DNA of 64,000 nucleotides, from positions 3,348,001-3,412,000 of the forward strand of contig NZ_LT629770.1 in assembly GCF_900105335.1 (NCBI RefSeq). Direction: 5' to 3'. Both the position numbers and the translations under genes were made by a program. Shown here piece by piece: positions 43,852-53,838 of the stretch. Within the stretch, counting starts at the first letter, position 1; each line of letters opens with the position of its first letter. The DNA comes from Microbacterium paraoxydans. Lineage in GTDB: Bacteria; Actinomycetota; Actinomycetes; Actinomycetales; Microbacteriaceae. The notes below the pieces were generated by a model that made no database searches, was not told the DNA's origin, and worked only from the letters and a program-made list of their open reading frames with translations.

Positions 43852-45147
43852 CTATACGAGACCGCGCGCGTCGATCTTGCCGGTGACCGCCGCGGAGATG
43901 AGCGCCGCCCGCCGTTCCTTCGAGAGCGCGATAGCTTCGCTCGCGTCGGCGATGGTCGCATCGAGCTCGGCTGTCTCGTGGTCGAGGTAATCCGCGATTC
44001 TATGTTGGTAATCGCTTGGCGGGATGGGGATCCGCAAGACGCCCATCCGGTCATTGTTTATGATCGGCAGCGTGTTTCCCACCGATAGTCGAACGATCTC
44101 GGTACGCGCCGCGACCATAGTGTAATAGATGAATCGAGGGTTGTCAGTCCGAGGAATTACCGCGGTTATCTGCTGGTTGCTGTACCCCTCGCTCCCAATC
44201 GCTCCCGCTTTGCCGAGAGTGGCTCCAATAGTGCAAATGAGGGTTGAGCTCGCAGGGAAAGATCGCAGCTCTTTTTCCCCCACAGTAGAGATAGATCGAG
44301 ACGCTACCGAATTTCGGCCGGAAACATCCAGATCCTCCGGGCGAAACCACGGGAGACCCGAAACTTCACTGAAGTCATTTGCGGCTTTTGGTGTTCCCCC
44401 TGTGACTAACCGAGCCCGCCACTTCAATGGAGCAACTGCCCAGTCCTGCGGAACGTCGCCGAGCCACTCAACTCCGCTGTCGTTCATGGGGGCGTCGGGG
44501 TCGACGCCCTTGGTCACAGCGTGAGTGATGGTCGCGGCGCGTCGCTCGGTGAGGAGCGCGATGAGCTCTTCTTGGTCCGCGATGAACGCGTCGATCTCCG
44601 CCGTCTCCCGAATCAGGTAACTTACGATCTCGCGCTGTTCTGAAACGGGGACAAGTGGAATCTCGACAGATCCAAGCGCCATCGACGACAACTCCAAGAA
44701 CGTCGTCCCCTGACCGCGGCGGCTAAGTTCACTCTTTGCGGCCTGCATCACAAGCAGCAAGAAATGCGGGTCAACTGCGAGCGTGGGAATGAGTGCCTTG
44801 CATCCCTGATTGAAAGCTACCGGCGACCCGGACAAGACCGAATATCCGATGGGAGCGCGAGTTGACAAGATCACCGATCCCACCGGAACAAGGGATGAGC
44901 CGGATGCCAGCCCCTGTGCCGTGATAGTTCGAAGCGTGGAGTGAAGCACGCTCCCGTCGGCCGTGTTCAGGTCCACTGGCGTCGCCCAGGGAATCTCGCC
45001 GCCCCAGTTCAAAGCGTCCGGAGGCGGGGTGCCTCCGTTCACAACTGCCGACACTCGACGAATCTGGGCGTGGCCCCCAGTGGGCTGGAAGCTCGCCCAA
45101 CCACTCGACGCCACTCGGTCTGTACTCCGAGTAAGGCGCTTGTCCAG

Positions 45148-45151
<4 letters not shown>
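43852..45151 (-). pseudogene. hsdS: Type I specificity subunit HsdS, frameshifted near its N-terminus
   Basis: The gene should start at GTG 45,151, overlapping the hsdM stop as GTGA, and read TGQAPYSEYRPSGVEWLGELPAHW. The frame is lost in a run of five G (plus strand C5 at 45,074-45,078); the rest, GHAQIRRVSAVVNGGTPPP and onward for about 400 residues, is in the +1 frame. One G fewer restores the reading frame. The second half repeats the lost motif (DSGVEWLGDVPQDW), which confirms the reading. Two target-recognition domains and conserved helices (EIDAFIADQEELIALLTERRAA, ELDATIADASEAIALSKERRAA) are present. A start at GTG 45,114 could give a 420-residue protein without the proper start. A homopolymer change may reflect phase variation, decay or an error. 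Confidence 0.8.
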
Positions 45152-47100
<1,949 letters not shown>

Positions 47101-47240
47101 GACTTCTAGACTCCTCGGTTGCCGTCAGGGAGATCCTATTCGGCGGAGGGACATTGCCCAGAAGAAGTCGGTGACTGTTCGCTCTGGACTCGGTCAGGGG
47201 TTGTCCGAATGAAGCGCCCTGGGTCTGATGGAGACTCGCG

Positions 47241-47668
47241 CTATTTGATTCCGACCAGCAGATCGGGTGGTTGGCTGCAACGTTCGCCGTAGCGAATCGA
47301 CGTGAATTGAGATGCCGCGTCGCCATGACACCTCAGGTCATTGAGTCGGGCACCGCGGAGCCAGCGGGCCATCCCAATCGCGTCGAGGTGGTCTTCACTC
47401 GCTTCGTGTCGCAGTCTGCAGATGAGCTCGACCCCGAGCGGACGGCCGTCGACCCGGTCGTCCTTATTCGCTTCGATGACGCGCGACTCCTCCGGGAGCG
47501 GCGGTCGAGCTCCAGCCCGAAGAAAGACGCTGCCCGTTTCAACACCTCGTTGGCCCGCCGCAACTCTCGAGTCTCCTGCCCAAGTTCCTTCCCCCGCGGC
47601 GCTTCTGCTGAGTTCACGCCCGGAGTGACGCCGTCTTCGATGTTGGCCTGCTTCACCCACATCCGCAC
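47241..47668 (-). mobile_element. IS3-family remnant with internal deletion
   Basis: On the minus strand an orfA part (VKQANIEDGVTPGVN, TRELRRANEVLKRAASFFGLELD) leads, after a frame change, into VDGRPLGVELICRL of orfB, then jumps to FTSIRYGERCSQPP, a motif normally about 200 residues later beside the second catalytic Asp. The middle of orfB is therefore deleted. Similar in type to the remnant at 32,590. Confidence 0.7.
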
Positions 47669-47841
47669 GGACTTGACCCCCTAGCCTGGCCCTCTCCTTG
47701 TCTGAGTAACGACGCGTTGTCGACGTCCATTTGCCAGTTCCTTCGGCATAACTCCATCCTCGCTCCCAAGGTCAGGAGCCTCCAGCACCCCCAGGGCGCT
47801 TCAATGGCCCCAACGCCGTGGGACATGGATTCCGATTTGTG

Positions 47842-48225
47842 TCACAACCGCCACGAAGCCGCAACCCGCTCCGCGTCGCGAAGAACACAGTCAATGCATC
47901 CCGCACGGAGCACATCGATGTTGCGCCCAAAGCGACGCCCGGGGGTTGCGGTGTTCAGCCACTGTGCCCAGGTCCACGTCGAGCGTGTACCAGTATTCAG
48001 GACACGGAGAACGTCTGCGAGACCCTCGAGGACCCGGCCATGCTGCAGCTGAAACTGTGGGTACAGCCGGCGGCCGTCGCTCGTCGTCAACGCGAGCACG
48101 CGGAGTGATTCCGTAGCCTCCGCGACTTTGGCCTCATCCCACCCCAGAGCGAGTGCCAATCCCTCGGCCGTATAGCAGTCGCCGATAATCTCTGCCCAGA
48201 CGCTCGCGCTCTCTGCATCACTCAC
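47842..48225 (-). CDS. ParS/MbcA/Xre-antitoxin-like protein
   Basis: Encodes 127 residues. The N-terminal half looks like a small helix-turn-helix (YTAEGLALALGWDEAKVAEATESLRVLALTTSDGRRLYP). The C-terminal half has the pattern of the MbcA/ParS/Xre toxin-binding domain (FQLQHGRVLEGLADVLRVLN, TWAQWLNTATPGRRFGRNIDVLRAG). In known pairs the partner is a RES-domain toxin, but none is adjacent, so it may be an orphan or the partner was lost to IS insertion. Assignment is by motif resemblance only. Confidence 0.5.
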   Translation of the reverse strand: MSDAESASVWAEIIGDCYTAEGLALALGWDEAKVAEATESLRVLALTTSDGRRLYPQFQLQHGRVLEGLADVLRVLNTGTRSTWTWAQWLNTATPGRRFGRNIDVLRAGCIDCVLRDAERVAASWRL

Positions 48226-48543
48226 AGGTGGCCCCTATGCCGTTGCTTGCTTGTACGTGCGCGCGCGGGATTGCTACCACTAGCCCGCAGCCAATGTCGC
48301 GAGCATCACGCTACTCGCGCCGGTCCCAGAAGGGCGCATCTGATGCGAGCAGAGATGGGATGCTCTACCAAACCCGCGCACCAGAAAGGTCGTCTATCAA
48401 AGTGCCTGCGGCGAGATGCATGGCGCTCCGCAGGAAAGTCGCGCTGACGCCTAGAACCTTGCACGAGTTCGTCTTGCGCGGCTCGCGAGAGCTGCGCTCG
48501 TTCGGTTCGTCCGAGGAATCCAGAGCCTAGTTCGCCTGCGCGT
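48226..48543. other. 318-bp stretch without a recognisable gene
   Basis: Between the ParS-like gene and the IS3 element. Short open frames exist on both strands, but none has a convincing ribosome site or recognisable protein. It ends in the CGT that is duplicated across the IS. Confidence 0.5.
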
Positions 48544-48609
48544 GGGTCTGCCCCGAGTTTGGTTGACATCTGATCTGTGAGGATTCGTCCTCGCTGGAAG
48601 GATGTTCCT

Positions 48610-48897
48610 GTGGCAAAGCCGTACCCCAAGGAGTTCCGCGACGATGTCGTGGCCGTGGCCCGCAAGGGCTTGGCGCCGTTGGCGCAGATCGCGAAGGACT
48701 TCGGTATCTCCGAAGGCTCCCTCGCCAACTGGATGAAGCAGGCCGATATCGAGGACGGCAAGCGGTCCGGGCTGACCGAGGACGAGCGCAAGCAGTTGCG
48801 TGATGCGAACCGGCGGATCCGGCTGCTGGAGCAGGAGAACGAGGTGCTGCGGCGGGCCGCGGCCTATCTGTCGCAGGCGAACCTGCCGGGAAAATAG
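48610..48897 (+). CDS. IS3 OrfA (DNA-binding part of transposase)
   Basis: Encodes 95 residues from GTG 48,610. A helix-turn-helix (FRDDVVAVARKGLAPLAQIAKDFGISEGSLANWMKQADI) is followed by a leucine-zipper-like helix (RIRLLEQENEVLRRAAAYLSQANL). OrfA alone often acts as a repressor; joined to OrfB by frameshifting it forms the transposase. Confidence 0.93.
   Translation: MAKPYPKEFRDDVVAVARKGLAPLAQIAKDFGISEGSLANWMKQADIEDGKRSGLTEDERKQLRDANRRIRLLEQENEVLRRAAAYLSQANLPGK
48888..48894 (+). promoter_or_regulatory. Programmed -1 frameshift site GGGAAAA
   Basis: G GGA AAA in the OrfA frame lies directly before its TAG stop and fits the X-XXY-YYZ slippery pattern. A -1 slip continues into IVFPLVHEM of OrfB. 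The decayed copy at 33,211 has lost the slippery run (GGGATAA). Confidence 0.75.
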
Positions 48898-48917
48898 TCT
48901 TCCCGCTCGTCCACGAG

Positions 48918-49799
48918 ATGGCTGCGGCCGGCGCTCCTGTGAGGGCGCCGGTCGCGGTGGCGTTGCGGGTCCTCGGCCTATCCAGGCAGGGGTACTACCA
49001 GTGGCTCAAAGATCCGGTCTCGCAGCGGGACTGGGACGATGCGCACCTCATCGATGTGCTCTACGACCTGCATGCCGGTGACATCACCCTCGGGTACAGG
49101 TTCCTCACCGACGAGCTCGACACCGAGCACGGGATCGTCGCCAGCGAGAACCGTGTGCACCGGCTGTGTCGGATCGCGGGGATCCAGGCGTCGCACCACA
49201 AGAAGCGGAGCAAGCCCGGCAGCACCGGCCCGGCACCCCACGATGATCTCCTCGCGGTGGTCGATGAGCATGGTGTGGTGCGGCACGAGTTCGTCGCCGA
49301 CGCGCCGAACAAGGTGTGGCTGTGGGACATCTCGGAGCACCCGACCCGGGAAGGCAAGCTCTACATCTGCGCGATCAAGGACGTCTGGTCGAATAAGATC
49401 GTCGGCTACTCCATCGATACCCGCATGAAGTCGTCCCTGGCACGGGCGGCGATGCGCAACGCGATCGCGTTGCGGTCCCCGCACGGCACGATCTGCCACT
49501 CCGACCGGGGCGGCCAGTTCCGCGCGAAACGCACCCAGCGGCTGTTGCGCAACAACGGCCTGGTCGGGTCCATGGGCCGGTCTTACGGGGCCGGAGACAA
49601 CGCGAGCATGGAGAGCTTTTTCAGCCTGCTCCAGAAGAACGTCCTCAACACCAGACGCTGGGACACCCGCGAGGAACTCCGCCTCGCGATGGTCATCTGG
49701 ATCGAGACGAAGTACAACCGTCGACGTCGTCAGCGCGGCCTCGGCAAACTCACCCCCATCGAGTTTGAGATGATCTACACGGACGCGAAAGCGGCCTGA
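48918..49799 (+). CDS. IS3 OrfB (DDE integrase part of transposase)
   Basis: Encodes 293 residues from ATG 48,918, though it is probably made mainly as the OrfA-OrfB fusion. It has the rve integrase core: first Asp in VWLWDISEH, second in CHSDRGGQF, and Glu in SMESFFS, with exactly 35 residues between the second Asp and Glu. The C-terminus RRRRQRGLGKLTPIEFE is typical of IS3. Confidence 0.95.
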   Translation: MAAAGAPVRAPVAVALRVLGLSRQGYYQWLKDPVSQRDWDDAHLIDVLYDLHAGDITLGYRFLTDELDTEHGIVASENRVHRLCRIAGIQASHHKKRSKPGSTGPAPHDDLLAVVDEHGVVRHEFVADAPNKVWLWDISEHPTREGKLYICAIKDVWSNKIVGYSIDTRMKSSLARAAMRNAIALRSPHGTICHSDRGGQFRAKRTQRLLRNNGLVGSMGRSYGAGDNASMESFFSLLQKNVLNTRRWDTREELRLAMVIWIETKYNRRRRQRGLGKLTPIEFEMIYTDAKAA

Positions 49800-50050
49800 T
49801 CACCCCAAACCCCGACTGTCAACAAGACTCGGGGCAGACCCCGTCACCAAAGCAAGGTCACCAGCGCCTAGCGATTGCGCGTTCGGTAAGCGCGATGCTT
49901 CAAGGACAGGACCAACTCTTCCATCAGCCCTCAGACTTTCCACCCTCAGCGACGAACTCCTGGATGAGCTCATCGGGCTCGCCGGTAGAAGGAAATATTC
50001 GCGGCGGAACCACGCCTGTAGTTCCGGCGGCAGTGCTTGTTACATCGCCG

Positions 50051-50422
50051 TCAGATGTCTTCGAGTTGTGCCAGGAAGTCATCCGCCATCGCGACCTGGG
50101 TGGCGAGCTTCTTTCGCCGTGCATGGGCTTCGTCACGGATTTTGTCCAATTTCTGCACCGTCTCAGCGTCGGCTGCACCACCGCGGATTGCGTCGACCAC
50201 GTCGAGTAGCGCTCGCATCTCTTCGAGCGTGTACCCGAGCGGCTTCATGCGTCGCACAATCATCAGACGGGCGACGTCTTGCTCGCTATAGAGCCGGAAT
50301 CCGCCCTCGGTACGTGCCGAGGGTGCGACCAGGCCAATCTCCTCGTAGTGCCGGAGCGTCCGCAACGACAGGGAAGTCTGTTCGGCGACTTCGCCGATGC
50401 GGAGTGCTGTTTCGCCGGTCAC
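50051..50422 (-). CDS. MerR-family transcriptional regulator
   Basis: Encodes 123 residues from GTG 50,422. The N-terminal winged helix reads LRIGEVAEQTSLSLRTLRHYEEIGLVAPSARTEGGFRLYSEQDVARL, followed by a dimerisation helix (EEMRALLDVVDAIRGG ... LDKIRDEAHARRKKLATQV). No cysteines or other obvious ligand residues follow, so the signal is unknown. It is divergent from the SulP gene at 50,590, and a dyad in the shared region fits a MerR operator. Confidence 0.88.
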   Translation of the reverse strand: MTGETALRIGEVAEQTSLSLRTLRHYEEIGLVAPSARTEGGFRLYSEQDVARLMIVRRMKPLGYTLEEMRALLDVVDAIRGGAADAETVQKLDKIRDEAHARRKKLATQVAMADDFLAQLEDI

Positions 50423-50450
50423 GAGCCCTGCCTTTCCGATTCGCGCGCAA

Positions 50451-50470
50451 ACCTCACGTTACGTTAGAGT
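50451..50470 (+). promoter_or_regulatory. MerR-type operator candidate
   Basis: ACCTCACGTTACGTTAGAGT contains the palindrome ACGTTACGT at its centre and CTC/GAG outer ends. It is in the divergent region 29 bp from the MerR start. MerR proteins usually bind such dyads between -35 and -10 and activate by untwisting DNA. Confidence 0.45.
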
Positions 50471-50589
50471 CTGTGCGTGAGCGTGATCTCGCTCAGCCCC
50501 CTATTCTTCCGCGTCGAACTGATCGACGCCCGCGCGCCGGCGCGCGTCCCGTTCACGCTCGCGATTCGAGCATCCTAAGGAAGGTTCCT

Positions 50590-52113
50590 TTGACTGCCAT
50601 CACTCCCACATCTGACATTCCGTCCCGTTACCGCATCGAGCCTACGGTCATGCAAGCTCTGCGCAGCCCGCGTCTGCTGACCCGGGAAGTCCTGGCCGGC
50701 CTGGTCGTCGCCCTGGCGCTCATCCCAGAGGCGATTGCGTTCTCGATCATCGCCGGTGTCGACCCCCGCGTCGGCCTGTTCTCCTCGTTCGTGATGGCCG
50801 TCGCCATCGCGTTCCTGGGTGGCCGTCCGGCGATGATCACCGCCGCCACGGGGGCTATCGCGCTCGTGATCGCGCCTGTGGCCCGGGAATATGGGATGGA
50901 CTACTTCATCGCCACCGTCCTGCTGGGCGGAGCCATGCAGATCGTGCTCGCGGTGCTCGGCGTGGCGAAGTTGATGCGGTTCATCCCTCGGTCGGTGATG
51001 GTCGGCTTCGTGAACGCATTGGCGATTCTGATCTTCATCGCGCAACTGCCTCAGCTGTTCGATGTGCCGTGGCTGGTCTATCCGCTCGTCGCGGCCGGCC
51101 TGCTGGTCATGATCTTGATGCCGCGAATCACGAAGGTCATCCCGGCGCCACTGGTCGCAATCGTCCTGCTGACTGCGGCGGTGGTCGTCTTCGGCTGGGG
51201 TGTGCCGAATGTGGGCGACCAGGGCGAGCTGCCCAGAAGCCTGCCCGAGCTCTTCATCCCGAACGTTCCGCTCACGTTCGAGACCCTCGGGATCATCGCG
51301 CCGTACGCGCTGGCGATGGCGGTCGTCGGGTTGCTCGAGTCCCTCATGACGGCCAAGCTGGTCGACGACATCACTGACACGCACTCACGGAAGACTCGTG
51401 AAGCGCTCGGCCAGGGCGCGGCGAACATTCTGTCAGGCGCGTTCGGTGGCATGGGCGGTTGCGCGATGATCGGCCAAACGATGATCAACGTCAAAGCCTC
51501 CGGCGCCCGTACTCGCATCTCCACCTTCCTCGCCGGCAGCTTCCTCCTCGTCCTTGTCCTTGCGCTTGGCGACGTCGTCGCGGTGATCCCGATGGCCGCC
51601 CTGGTTGCCGTCATGTTCCTCGTCGCATTCGCCACCTTCGACTGGCACAGCATCCGGCCGGCGACCTTGAAGCGGATGCCCAAGAGCGAGACCGCAGTCA
51701 TGCTCATCACTGTCATTGCAACCGTTCTCACCCACAACCTCGCCGTCGGCGTCATCCTCGGTGTCATCACCGCGATGGTGCTGTTCGCCCGCCGGGTCGC
51801 GCATTTCACCACGGTGACCCGCCACATCGCCGAGCATGGCGGCACCGCAACGGCGTACTACACGGTCGACGGAGAGCTGTTCTTCGCCTCGAGCAACGAC
51901 CTCACCACACAGTTCGAGTACAGCCACGACCCCGAACGAATCGTCATCGACATGTCCCGCTCCCACATCTGGGACGCATCCACCGTCGCTGCCCTCGACG
52001 CCATCGTCACGAAGTACGAACACCACGGAAAACACGTCACCCTGCACGGGATGAACGACGCCACCACTTTGCTGCACGGACGTCTCACCGGTGGGCTGGG
52101 CGACAGCCACTAG
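50590..52113 (+). CDS. SulP-family anion transporter (island copy)
   Basis: Encodes 507 residues. SulP marks: EVLAGLVVALALIPEAIAFSIIAGVDPRVGLFSS, GGRPAMITAATGAIALV, and GQGAANILSGAFGGMGGCAMIGQTMIN. The C-terminal STAS part is short (YYTVDGELFFASSNDL, RIVIDMSRSHIWDASTVAALDAI). The likely start is TTG 50,590, with AAGGAAGG 5 bases upstream; ATG 50,650 would cut off the N-terminus. It differs from both chromosomal SulP proteins and is paired with MerR. The island version may carry bicarbonate, sulfate or another oxyanion. Confidence 0.92.
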   Translation: MTAITPTSDIPSRYRIEPTVMQALRSPRLLTREVLAGLVVALALIPEAIAFSIIAGVDPRVGLFSSFVMAVAIAFLGGRPAMITAATGAIALVIAPVAREYGMDYFIATVLLGGAMQIVLAVLGVAKLMRFIPRSVMVGFVNALAILIFIAQLPQLFDVPWLVYPLVAAGLLVMILMPRITKVIPAPLVAIVLLTAAVVVFGWGVPNVGDQGELPRSLPELFIPNVPLTFETLGIIAPYALAMAVVGLLESLMTAKLVDDITDTHSRKTREALGQGAANILSGAFGGMGGCAMIGQTMINVKASGARTRISTFLAGSFLLVLVLALGDVVAVIPMAALVAVMFLVAFATFDWHSIRPATLKRMPKSETAVMLITVIATVLTHNLAVGVILGVITAMVLFARRVAHFTTVTRHIAEHGGTATAYYTVDGELFFASSNDLTTQFEYSHDPERIVIDMSRSHIWDASTVAALDAIVTKYEHHGKHVTLHGMNDATTLLHGRLTGGLGDSH

Positions 52114-52161
52114 GCCGCTTCACGAGCACTCGCGCCGACACAGGAGAAGAAGGAGATACCC

Positions 52162-52323
52162 ATGGCAAGCGAACTGGTCGAGAAGACCGTCACCGTCACG
52201 GACCCACGCGACGGATCCCCACTAGCGATTACAGTCAATTTAGAGCTGTCAGCACCCGTCTGCGGTTGCGACTGCGCGCAGCGCCCGTCGCGCAGACCAA
52301 TCGGATACGGCAGCAGCTACTAG
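52162..52323 (+). CDS. 53-residue protein with CxCxC cluster
   Basis: ATG 52,162 is preceded by a strong AAGGAGA 6 bases upstream; TAG at 52,321-52,323. The first half is a hydrophilic beta-like stretch (LVEKTVTVTDPRDGSPLAITVNLEL). The second holds VCGCDCAQRPSRRP and ends GYGSSY. The three closely spaced cysteines could bind metal or be modified. It lies 48 bp after SulP and is probably in the same transcript. No family recognised. Confidence 0.6.
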   Translation: MASELVEKTVTVTDPRDGSPLAITVNLELSAPVCGCDCAQRPSRRPIGYGSSY

Positions 52324-52408
52324 ACCTTGCTCGCGGGATGAGCGTGGGGACGAGTGGGAATCCCACGAGCGGAGGTAACACCTATCCCGGGCGGCCACCG
52401 CATCATCC

Positions 52409-52816
52409 TCAGACGAGTTCGCCAACGAGCTTCACAATGCGTGTGCGGATCTCGTCGCGGATCGGGCGGACCGCGTCGATGCCCTGCCCGGCCGGGTCGT
52501 CGAGCTTCCAGTCCTCGTAGCGCTTACCGGGGAAGAACGGGCAGGCGTCGCCGCAGCCCATGGTGATCACGACATCGGAGGCCTGCACGGCCTCGGTCGT
52601 GAGGACCTTGGGCTGCTCAGCGGTGATGTCGATCCCGAGTTCGCCCATCGCCTCGACGGCGGTGGGGTTGATCTGCTCGGCGGGCATCGACCCGGCCGAG
52701 CGCACCTCGATGCGGTCGCCTGCGATATCGCGAAGAAAGCCGGCGGCCATCTGGGAGCGTCCCGCGTTGTGGACGCAGACGAAGAGGACGGAGGGCTTGG
52801 CGGTGGCGTTGGTCAT
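52409..52816 (-). CDS. arsC: Arsenate reductase ArsC (low-molecular-weight phosphatase fold)
   Basis: Encodes 135 residues. P-loop CVHNAGRSQ (Cys-X5-Arg), then MGCGDACPFFPGKRYEDWKLDDP, which contains further cysteines and the catalytic Asp. It reduces arsenate to arsenite; in actinobacteria this type commonly works with mycothiol/mycoredoxin or thioredoxin. Here a thioredoxin and reductase lie in the same operon. The ATG at 52,816 has AGGAG upstream. Last gene of the leftward operon. Confidence 0.93.
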   Translation of the reverse strand: MTNATAKPSVLFVCVHNAGRSQMAAGFLRDIAGDRIEVRSAGSMPAEQINPTAVEAMGELGIDITAEQPKVLTTEAVQASDVVITMGCGDACPFFPGKRYEDWKLDDPAGQGIDAVRPIRDEIRTRIVKLVGELV

Positions 52817-52839
52817 GGTGGCTCCTGGGGGTGGTGGGG

Positions 52840-53838
52840 TCAGTGGGTGAGGTCGTCGACGAGAATGCGAACGCGGGCGGCGATGTCGTCCCGGATAGCT
52901 TCGACGCCTTCTCGGGAGGCGAGTGCGGGGTCTCCCACTGCCCAGTCGTCGTAACGGACGCCGGGGATGATTGGGCAGACGTCGCCGCAGCCCATCGTGA
53001 TCACCACGTCGGCTGCACGGACGGCGTCGTCGGTGAGGGGCTTCGGGAACCGTTCGCCTGCGACATCGCCTTCGATCTCGGCGAGGATCGAGCGCACGTG
53101 GGGGTGGATGACCTCGGCGGGCCTGGACCCGGCGGAGCGTGCGAGCACCTTGCCGCCGGCGATCTGGTTGACCAGAGCCGCGGCGAGTTGGGATCGCCCG
53201 GCGTTGGCGACGCACACGAACAGCACCTGTGGCACGGACGCGTCGCGGTCGCGGGTGAGGTCCGCGAGGCGCTGACGGGCGAAGCGTTCGGTGAGCGGAA
53301 CGAGTGCTCCCGTGACCTTCGCGGTTCGAGCGAGCGAGGTGTACGACTCCCGGACGATGCTGAGCACGGTCTCCGGCTCGAGCTCCGGAACTTCTGCGGC
53401 CAGTTCGTCTGCGAGGTGCGTGATTCGGATATCGAAGTCGGGGCGGGTCTCTCCCTCCACCAGTTCAGTCGCGCCTGTCGCCTCAGTCACCGTAGCCGGC
53501 GCGAAGGAGTCGAGCAGGGCGGTAACCGCGCCTCGACGGCGGGGGGTGATCCGATACCAGACCCAGGTGCCGCGCCGTTCGGAGGTGAGCACGTCGACGT
53601 CCTTGAGGACCTTCAGATGGTGCGACACCGTGGGCTGCGACACGTCGGCGAGCTCGGCGAGGTCGCAGACGCAGGACTCGCCACGGGGGTCAGAGGCGAT
53701 GGCGGAGAGCATGCGCAGGCGCAGCGGATCCGACAGTGCCTTCAGCGTCGCGGCGACCGTCGCGGCCGCCTCCTGCCCGATGGCGTGGGTGGGGACCGGG
53801 CTGCAGGTCCCGGCAGTTTCCGCGGGCGTGACGTTCAC
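52840..53838 (-). CDS. ArsR-ArsC fusion: arsenic-responsive repressor joined to arsenate reductase
   Basis: Encodes 332 residues from GTG 53,838. Residues about 20-110 form an ArsR winged helix (LKALSDPLRLRMLSAIA, CVCDLAELADVSQPTVSHHLKVLKDVDVL), with the CVCDL motif typical of As(III)-sensing ArsR. A three-helix linker domain (about 125-195) follows, then an ArsC domain with CVANAGRSQ and MGCGDVCPIIPG. One polypeptide would thus combine regulation and detoxification. GTGA overlap with acr3. A likely target is the TTGA-N6-TCAA dyad in the trxB promoter. Confidence 0.9.
   Translation of the reverse strand: MNVTPAETAGTCSPVPTHAIGQEAAATVAATLKALSDPLRLRMLSAIASDPRGESCVCDLAELADVSQPTVSHHLKVLKDVDVLTSERRGTWVWYRITPRRRGAVTALLDSFAPATVTEATGATELVEGETRPDFDIRITHLADELAAEVPELEPETVLSIVRESYTSLARTAKVTGALVPLTERFARQRLADLTRDRDASVPQVLFVCVANAGRSQLAAALVNQIAGGKVLARSAGSRPAEVIHPHVRSILAEIEGDVAGERFPKPLTDDAVRAADVVITMGCGDVCPIIPGVRYDDWAVGDPALASREGVEAIRDDIAARVRILVDDLTH

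Larger units (their letters stand above)
48544..49841 (+). mobile_element. Intact IS3-family insertion sequence (1298 bp)
   Basis: Inverted repeats 48,544-48,568 and 49,817-49,841 match at 23 of 25 positions and start GGGTCTGCCCCGAGT. The flanks 48,541-48,543 and 49,842-49,844 are both CGT, a 3-bp target duplication. Inside are orfA, a slippery GGGAAAA site and orfB in the -1 frame. It has every feature needed for transposition. The intact state and TSD suggest recent insertion. Confidence 0.95.
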
